Below, piece by piece: positions 8,484-13,031 of a DNA stretch of 13,031 bases. Position numbers and translations under genes: made by a program. Origin of the DNA: Zarea fungicola. Its lineage: Eukaryota; Ascomycota; Sordariomycetes; Hypocreales; Cordycipitaceae. Where the stretch lies: contig FWCC01000053.1 in assembly GCA_900169235.1 (NCBI GenBank), positions 1 to 13,031 on the forward strand, in the 5' to 3' direction. How positions within the stretch are numbered: the stretch's first letter is position 1; each line of letters begins with the position of its first letter. The notes below the pieces were generated by a model. That model worked only from the letters and a program-made list of their open reading frames with translations. It was not told the DNA's origin and made no database searches.

Positions 8484-9052
8484 AATAATAACAAAAAAGG
8501 ATCGCTGCCACAATCGGCCGGCCATAATCAGCGCCGCTTTATCTTCTATAACCTGTTGGCATAGCGTACCCCACAACATGTGCATTTTTAAAGTATTGGT
8601 GGATATATATAGGCATCTTGCTAATAGTTTTGTAACATAAATCGAATGGCTCATGGAAATTGATGGGTGCCACAACAATGGAGAGGAAGAGGAAGAAACT
8701 GGACAAACCTACTAGGGTGCATCCGCTAGGCACGACCCTTCATCACAGACCTTGTGCGTAAGCGGCCAAATAGTGACCAAGGACTTCTAGAAACACTTTG
8801 ACCAGTCCCATCCACCACCCCCCACCACCCTCCACTACTTAGGGTTGGAACAGCTGATCCGCCGCTCTAGCCGTCAACGTAGATTATTACAGACAAAATG
8901 TCAGCGCGGTCGAATATTTTGCTGGCTCTGGCTGGGTACAGCAGTATAGACGCAGTTGTGGGACAGCAAGATCAGGCCTTACAGCGGCAGTAGCAGGTCC
9001 CCATTTACCATTTACAGGGGGCAAGCCAAGTTGAGTGAAACAAAAGCATGTA

Positions 9053-9071
9053 TTGGTTGGCAACCAACCAA
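9053..9071. repeat. 8-bp perfect inverted repeat with 3-base loop
   Basis: ttggttgg, then caa, then ccaaccaa. It could form a tight hairpin. It lies about 135 bases upstream of the possible start at 9208, so a regulatory role is possible but unsupported. Confidence 0.5.
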
Positions 9072-9130
9072 AAGCGCTGGCTGTGGTGTGTGTTGCTCGT
9101 GCCTGCCATTTTCATCTATTAGTTAATCTC

Positions 9131-9137
9131 TATTTAA
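9131..9137 (+). promoter_or_regulatory. TATA-like box (tatttaa)
   Basis: tatttaa is followed by a C/T-rich stretch and, 70 bases on, by an ATG in good context at 9208 (ctctaca before ATG). This is consistent with a core promoter for the small candidate gene beginning in 9208-9329. Confidence 0.25.
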
Positions 9138-9207
9138 CCCACCCTGCTGGTGACCTTCGGATGCCTCGCCAACTTCATGCCACGCCATCGCTCATCCTAT
9201 CTCTACA

Positions 9208-9417
9208 ATGCCACTAATCATTGCAAGGCCCTACCTGCGACAGCGTATGCCGCGACCAGCGACCAAGCCACGACGGGCGGCGCCCGACCCCCGGTACCAA
9301 CTTAGGATCAACACAGACTTGAAATACGATGAATGCGGCACTGTCATCGCAGCCTGGGTGGAAACAATGTCACCATTGCTCGTGTCTAAGGAAACGAGGA
9401 GGCTTGTCGGTAATTAG
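9208..9417 (+). CDS. Possible small protein or first exon, 69 codons (uncertain)
   Basis: Opens at ATG 9208 with an A at -3 and a pyrimidine-rich leader, and ends at TAG 9415-9417. The N-terminal ~30 residues are Arg/Pro-rich (MPLIIARPYLRQRMPRPA at the start). The rest is mixed (INTDLKYDECGTVIAAWVE). No domain is recognised. A gtaatt donor at 9411 spliced to the acceptor at 9560 would extend it by about 20 codons. This frame competes with the model starting at 9329, and at most one of them is likely to be the main product. Confidence 0.25.
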   Translation: MPLIIARPYLRQRMPRPATKPRRAAPDPRYQLRINTDLKYDECGTVIAAWVETMSPLLVSKETRRLVGN

Positions 9418-9778
9418 TATCGGCACCCGACAGAGACCAAAAGCATCCAAGACTACGAGTAAGTAGACTCGCTGAGAAGATGTGACTTGACCACAGTGGC
9501 GAGAGTAAGATGGTTCTAATTGATCCATCTCACTCATTCTAACTTCACAATTCCACATAGGCAAAAACGCGATCACCCTCCATCAACAGGGTGGAAACGA
9601 CAACTCATGCGTGTCTGGCTATGAAAGTACCGCGTTTGGCCCAATCATGGTTTATGCTACGCTCTTCGTGCCACTAACTGTTAGTACACCTACAACAGCC
9701 ACTAGGCAACTCTGGCCGGCACATATCGCTTCAGGGATGCTAAGTACGTGGAATATGAGTTCTAGATCTATTTATTAA
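9329..9778 (+). CDS. Possible two-exon small gene, 115 residues (uncertain)
   Basis: Exon 1 is 9329-9458, the intron 9459-9560, and exon 2 9561-9778 with stop TAA at 9776-9778. ATG 9329 is the first after an in-frame stop at 9320-9322 and has A at -3. Splicing at the strong intron signals keeps the frame open for a further 72 codons. The product has a Cys/His cluster near residues 14-19 (CHHCSC) and a Thr/Ser-rich C-terminal half, with no recognised domain, signal peptide or clear membrane helix. An AATAAA-like polyadenylation signal (9779-9784) directly follows the stop. The intron signals are better than the coding evidence. Confidence 0.3.
9459..9560 (+). other. Putative 102-nt spliceosomal intron
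   Basis: It has a GTAAGT donor at 9459-9464, a ctaac branch-type sequence at 9538-9542 and an acatag acceptor ending at 9560, with branch-to-acceptor spacing of about 20 bases. All three signals match fungal consensus and the length is typical. This is the best single sign that something on the plus strand is transcribed and spliced here. Confidence 0.5.
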
Positions 9779-9925
9779 AATAAAGCTAGAATTAACTGTT
9801 TATACACTGCACAGAATATCAAACGAGGTAACATGTTGTGTTCGTTCAGCGTTTTCGCAGCTATTTTTGACTCGGGTTTGTAGAGCGCCCGAGATACTGT
9901 TGCTTCAATTACCGGATATGGCAAC

Positions 9926-10069
9926 GAGAATGACGATTTGGCCAATCAGCGTAGTGGATTGTGCGCCATGAGCGCAGCGCTGGTTGATGGAGACACCACG
10001 ATCCACCGAGATAGACCAAATTGTAGGCCATTCTCCTCGGCTGACTATTTTTAGCCAAATCGTATTCTC
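9926..10069. repeat. Imperfect inverted repeat, about 20-bp arms
   Basis: gagaatgacgatttggccaa at 9926-9945 pairs with ttagccaaatcgtattctc at 10051-10069, with about two mismatches and one indel across the arms. The spacer is ~105 bases. It could be the remnant of a foldback or MITE-like element, but there is no flanking duplication that I can see. Confidence 0.35.
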
Positions 10070-10843
10070 AGCATACGTCACTGTTAATTTTCTATTTGAC
10101 GCTGGCCATGGGCGCAGTGCGACCAACGCAAGGTTGCCTTATGCTTCGTTCTACCTGTCAGTACCTACCTTGTAGCACGTGTTCCCATGGGAATTGCCGT
10201 CATTTCTGTTGGCAATGTTCAAAAGGCCTCCTCGTCATGCTTGAGGTGAAATAACTACACATATATTGTTACAATTCAACACATGGCTGCAAATTGGGCT
10301 GAACCGAGAGTTACCTCTACCAAGCGAGTGGGACTTGGACGCACGTCATCACATATTAGGCGGATGGGCATTAACTGGAGTTGAGTTGCAACACGGACGC
10401 CAGCATGTAGAGCCGAATACTCCGACAGGAGGTCTGTGACATGGAGGACGTGCTCAAGGTAATCTGGTCGTCCGGTTCACATCGCGAGAACAGTCAGACG
10501 GCGACCCGACGGTGATGGAAGTGTGGTGCAGTGAGAGTAGTGGGCGGCGTGACGTATTTGGCTGTTCCGTATTTGGGCGTTCGCCGAGTCGTCCCTTGCT
10601 ACAACAATAGTGTCCGTTTCGCACCAGAGGATTGCTCTTCTCGTCAGTCTAATATTGTTGTGGAGCAAGCCCTACTTCAACCGCCCTAAAGCGATACATA
10701 CAGCCTGTTCTGCTACCACAACACCGGCGATGTCGGGGGCGTCCCTATTATTTTATGGCAAGCAGCCGAGGGCCATGCCGGACAGCCGGTTACCCCTTCA
10801 TGGTGGAGTGAGTCGGAAGACCCTACTGGGTATCAGGCACTCG

Positions 10844-10845
10844 NN
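10844..10845. other. Two undetermined bases (nn)
   Basis: The sequence reads cactcgnntagctc. This is an assembly ambiguity or join, so order and frame across this point are not guaranteed. Confidence 0.95.
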
Positions 10846-10890
10846 TAGCTCATCCCATTGAGACTCATGCTCTCGACGTACGTCAATCCA

Positions 10891-11175
10891 TCAGTAAGGA
10901 CTACATCTCTGCTGATTTCCTTGTATCTCTTCATTGTCTCTCTTTACCCCCTTTATTCTCTTCCTCTTTTTCTGTTGTTGTTCATTCCCAATTCTTTGTC
11001 CCTGCGTTTTGTATGTGCTTCACCAAGAGCCTGCTCAACTGGCTCAGCACCAATACTCTCCACAACTTCAATGTGAGGCAGACGGATCTCTAGCGTAAGT
11101 GTTTGCCCATAACCTTCGTTTTATTTATACTTTTACACACCATAAACTTCCTTCATCATCGCAATTTATATATAG
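10891..11175 (+). promoter_or_regulatory. Pyrimidine-rich promoter region with TATA box for the SOK1-like gene
   Basis: From about 10910 to 11000 the plus strand is strongly C/T-rich (ctctctttaccccctttatt and similar), as is common ahead of fungal transcription starts. A TATATATA box lies at 11167-11174, followed by a second C/T-rich stretch (ccatccatccgttccctatt). The main ATG is at 11347, so the leader would be roughly 120-150 bases if this TATA box is used. The open frame 10858-11076 is only a product of the C/T composition. Confidence 0.45.
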
Positions 11176-11207
11176 TCCATCCATCCGTTCCCTATTTCTT
11201 GCTAATC

Positions 11208-11363
11208 ATGACCACATTCCAGTTCCCGTCTCGCCCCCATCTGCACTGCCCAGAGGCACTGAGAAAGAAAGAACTTGCCCGCCACTTCCACATTCCTGCA
11301 ATACGCACCATTCATCAGGGAATTTACTACACTTTCTCCCTCCGTAATGGCGATAGATCATAG
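11208..11363 (+). CDS. Upstream ORF overlapping the SOK1-like start (51 codons)
   Basis: ATG 11208 has A at -3 (aatc before ATG) and lies ~35 bases after the TATA box. Its frame ends at TAG 11361-11363, overlapping the main start at 11347 by 17 bases in a different frame. The product begins MTTFQFPSRPHLHCPEALRK and has no recognised domain. If transcription starts upstream of 11208, this would be an overlapping uORF that lowers translation of the main protein. If transcription starts downstream, it is irrelevant. Translation is not shown by the sequence. Confidence 0.25.
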   Translation: MTTFQFPSRPHLHCPEALRKKELARHFHIPAIRTIHQGIYYTFSLRNGDRS

Positions 11364-12762
11364 CACAGACCCAGGCGAGAGGTTGTGCGTGAACCTCGCA
11401 AAATCGGCCTGCTCTGGCACGGAAGACAGGCCCATGCTAGACGCTGATACCCGGACGCAACATCCTGCACACAGTGAGAAAGCATCAACTTCACAAATAA
11501 AGCCATCGCATGACTTCCCACCGAGAGGTAACTCAGCACACAGAGTTTCTTCACCCACTCCACCAGTGTCTCCCGCGACGCTCTCCCCAAGAGATCACAA
11601 CACGTCTCGCATACATACGCCTCAATCAGAGCCCACCAGATCTATGCACACCCACAGTGCCGCCGCACATTCTGTACAACCTCCAATTACTCGTGCCTCC
11701 CTCAGCGAACTCGATGTTGCCAACATCATCCACAGCCCTGAGCTTCGTCATGCCATCAACTTCGACCCTGCGCTCCACTTTAGACCAAATTTGGACGGTG
11801 AGAAGGGCCGTAGGAAGCAAGATCGTGCGAATAAGTTCTGGCACTCTCTCAAAATGGAGCTTTCTATGTTTATGGCCGACCGCGATCAATTCCACGCCAC
11901 CTATGGCAAAGCGAATGACTGGACCCTCCCCAACCTACTCAAGGCTGTCAAGGAAATCATCCAGACCCTCGTGCCCCAGAGTGAGCATTCCCTCTTAGAT
12001 GAGGGCCTCGATGTCAAACTCCTCATACAGCAGTTTCATAAGGGTGTTGCCGATCTCGAGAAGCTTGCCCAATGGCTGTCTCAGCTTCTCAAATCTCACT
12101 GTGCGCCTATGCGCGACGACTGGGTTGATGCCATGTACAAGCAGCTAAGCAGCGGCAACAACAACTCAGATCTTGATGGAATCACCAACGGCTTGCGAAG
12201 CCTACTCAACATCCTCGAGGCCATGAAGCTCGACGCTGCCAACCACCTAATTCGGTGCCTTCGCCCTGCACTCATAGAGGACACTATCAACTTTGAGTAC
12301 AAGTTCTTTCTGAAGTATATTGAAGAGAGAAATCTTGATATTTCTTCAGCCAGTCAGTGGTACAAGGATGCTGACGCGCGGTATGCCATCAATGGCACCC
12401 AATCAACTCTCAACTTTGGCGAGACGGGTGTCTTCTTTGAAGCCCTCTCCCGCTTGATTTTGCCCTCGTCTCCAGAGAGCTACCTCCCAAGCACCTTTTT
12501 CCTTGACGAGGAGCGTATTTTCAAGCTCCGCTCTGACATGATCGATGCCATTAACCTAGAAATCTGCATGAGAATGTATCAAGATCTCGAGCGCACCTGC
12601 CGCCACAAGTCTTCTAACTTTTGTACTGCTCCTATGCTCGACAACAATGCTTTACACTGTTACTCCTCGCCTACTACAAGATTCAACTTCAACCAATCCC
12701 ATGGGACGCCACGGCCATCGAGCGTCGACTTCTGTGCTGACGACTCCCGGGCCAACTTGTAG
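11347..12762 (+). CDS. SOK1: Tcp11-domain protein, SOK1-like (5' part; frame meets TAG)
   Basis: 471 codons from ATG 11347 (ccgta before, G after) to TAG 12760-12762. The frame is open upstream to a TTG at 11275, but 11347 is the first ATG. Residues 1-115 are Ser/Thr/Pro-rich and probably disordered. From ~119 the fungal Tcp11 signature begins: LSELDVANIIHSPELRHAIN, then FDPALHFRPNLDGEKGRRK. It continues with LLIQQFHKGVADLEKLAQWL (~225-244), HCAPMRDDWVDAMY (~251-264), EAMKLDAANHLIRCLRPALI (~291-310), ETGVFFEALSRL (~359-370) and RSDMIDAINLEICMRMYQDL (~395-414). Yeast Sok1 is a high-copy suppressor of loss of cAMP-dependent kinase activity, and Tcp11 proteins are linked to PKA signalling; that role here is by family only. 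After ~residue 415 comes the Ser-rich linker usual in the family, where the TAG falls. Homologous coding resumes beyond it in the same frame. Fungal relatives are usually longer (roughly 550-700 residues), so this stretch is incomplete as it stands. Confidence 0.8.
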   Translation: MAIDHSTDPGERLCVNLAKSACSGTEDRPMLDADTRTQHPAHSEKASTSQIKPSHDFPPRGNSAHRVSSPTPPVSPATLSPRDHNTSRIHTPQSEPTRSMHTHSAAAHSVQPPITRASLSELDVANIIHSPELRHAINFDPALHFRPNLDGEKGRRKQDRANKFWHSLKMELSMFMADRDQFHATYGKANDWTLPNLLKAVKEIIQTLVPQSEHSLLDEGLDVKLLIQQFHKGVADLEKLAQWLSQLLKSHCAPMRDDWVDAMYKQLSSGNNNSDLDGITNGLRSLLNILEAMKLDAANHLIRCLRPALIEDTINFEYKFFLKYIEERNLDISSASQWYKDADARYAINGTQSTLNFGETGVFFEALSRLILPSSPESYLPSTFFLDEERIFKLRSDMIDAINLEICMRMYQDLERTCRHKSSNFCTAPMLDNNALHCYSSPTTRFNFNQSHGTPRPSSVDFCADDSRANL

Positions 12763-13031
12763 CACCCTTCCATCAAACAGCGAGCCTACGTCGCCCGAGT
12801 GGGAAATGAGTCTAGTGACTACATGCACATTCTATATCGCTCTCTGGCTTCTCTCCTACAGTCTGTCACACCTGGCTTGCGCGGGGCTGCTAGATGTCAG
12901 TCCATTTCTTCCTTGATTGCCTTGCATATCTTCCGCCACACTAAAGCCCCTGAGTCCATGCTCGCCCCCTTTGAGGAAAAGCTTGAGGTTATTGTCTGCA
13001 GCACAAGTTCGCCTCTCTACCAAGAAGTTGA
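12763..13031 (+). CDS. SOK1: Continuation of the Tcp11/SOK1-like gene past the TAG (partial)
   Basis: The frame of the upstream gene, read past the TAG, has no further stop to the window edge. It gives SDYMHILYRSLASLLQSV, then LIALHIFRHTKAPESMLAPF and EEKLEVIVCSTSSPLYQEV. This fits the C-terminal part of fungal Tcp11 proteins (short helices with an IFR-x-T-x-AP block and an F-E-x-K-L helix). The gene thus continues beyond 13031. Either an intron removes the TAG (a 57-nt 12724-12780 option keeps phase but has a weak gtcgac donor; branch-like gctgac at 12736-12741; acceptor aaacag), or the TAG is a nonsense mutation, sequencing error or readthrough site. Confidence 0.6.

Larger units (their letters stand above)
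8484..9207. other. Intergenic stretch, mostly non-coding
   Basis: I see no convincing gene here. Contents are a C-rich stretch at 8811-8834 (ccaccaccc repeats), a short hairpin at 9053-9071 and a TATA-like site at 9131. The minus-strand frames at 8481-8733 are short and overlap each other without recognisable features. Confidence 0.45.
9779..10890. other. Intergenic stretch without a supportable gene
   Basis: I see no gene that I can defend here. Frames at 9905-10126 (minus), 10477-10668 (minus) and 10610-10861 (plus) have no recognisable domain. The interval holds an imperfect inverted repeat (9926-9945 with 10051-10069), a twice-repeated cgtatttgg near 10553-10576, and the two undetermined bases. 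Distal promoter elements of the SOK1-like gene may lie in the right half. Confidence 0.45.

Noticed and set aside
8811..8834. G-quadruplex on the minus strand
   Set aside because: There are too few separated runs of three or more G; most runs are only two bases.
10858..11076. 72-codon hydrophobic frame
   Set aside because: Its Leu/Ser/Phe content follows directly from the C/T-rich promoter tract.
11275..11277. TTG at 11275 as the start of the SOK1-like protein
   Set aside because: Non-ATG starts are unlikely in a fungal nuclear gene; the first in-frame ATG is 11347.
11510..11998. Plus-strand open frame of 162 codons inside the SOK1-like gene
   Set aside because: It overlaps the Tcp11 domain in another frame; the Tcp11 frame matches the family, so this is a shadow.
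1..13031. tRNA, rRNA, CRISPR array or telomere repeats
   Set aside because: No cloverleaf with A/B boxes, no rRNA-like conserved block, no regularly spaced repeats and no TTAGGG array were seen. The single ccctaa matches in the repeats are isolated.

Overview
The window looks like an accessory or repeat-rich stretch of a filamentous ascomycete genome (Pezizomycotina; no finer placement is supportable). The evidence is a fungal-type Tcp11/SOK1 gene, a gene of the fungal DUF7924 family, a decayed Tad1-like LINE fragment, introns with fungal signals (GTATGT or GTAAGT donors, CTAAC-type branch sites), and TATA or pyrimidine-rich promoters. Gene density is low, most long open frames are shadows or chance, and there is no bacterial-type operon structure. 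Two undetermined bases (nn) lie at 10844-10845.

Left part (1-5485). A non-coding repeat occurs twice in the same orientation. Copy A is 1-895 and runs off the left edge. Copy B is 4711-5485. Its missing left end sits at 3705-3767, cut off by 943 bp of unrelated sequence (3768-4710). Directly after copy A lies a broken LINE RNase H fragment (903-1180). Between the repeats, on the minus strand, is an intact intronless 434-residue DUF7924 protein (1905-3209) with a PD...EVK pattern typical of PD-(D/E)XK nuclease folds.

Middle part (5486-9800). This is mostly non-coding with small gene candidates. A minus-strand two-exon gene for a ~98-residue single-pass membrane protein (5689-6256) has a good TATA box and clean splice signals. 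A minus-strand coiled-coil protein (8045-8425) may continue into a second exon at 7578-7703. Around 9208-9778 there is a well-formed intron signature on the plus strand, but the coding frame is uncertain.

Right part (9800-13031). A gene-poor stretch leads into a pyrimidine-rich, TATA-containing promoter and a Tcp11-domain (SOK1-like) gene starting at 11347. Its frame meets a TAG at 12760-12762, yet Tcp11-like coding sequence resumes in the same frame and stays open to the window edge. It is therefore either spliced or broken, and it continues beyond the window. No shared pathway among these genes is evident. The best candidates for something undescribed are the DUF7924 gene lying between direct repeats and the split repeat itself.
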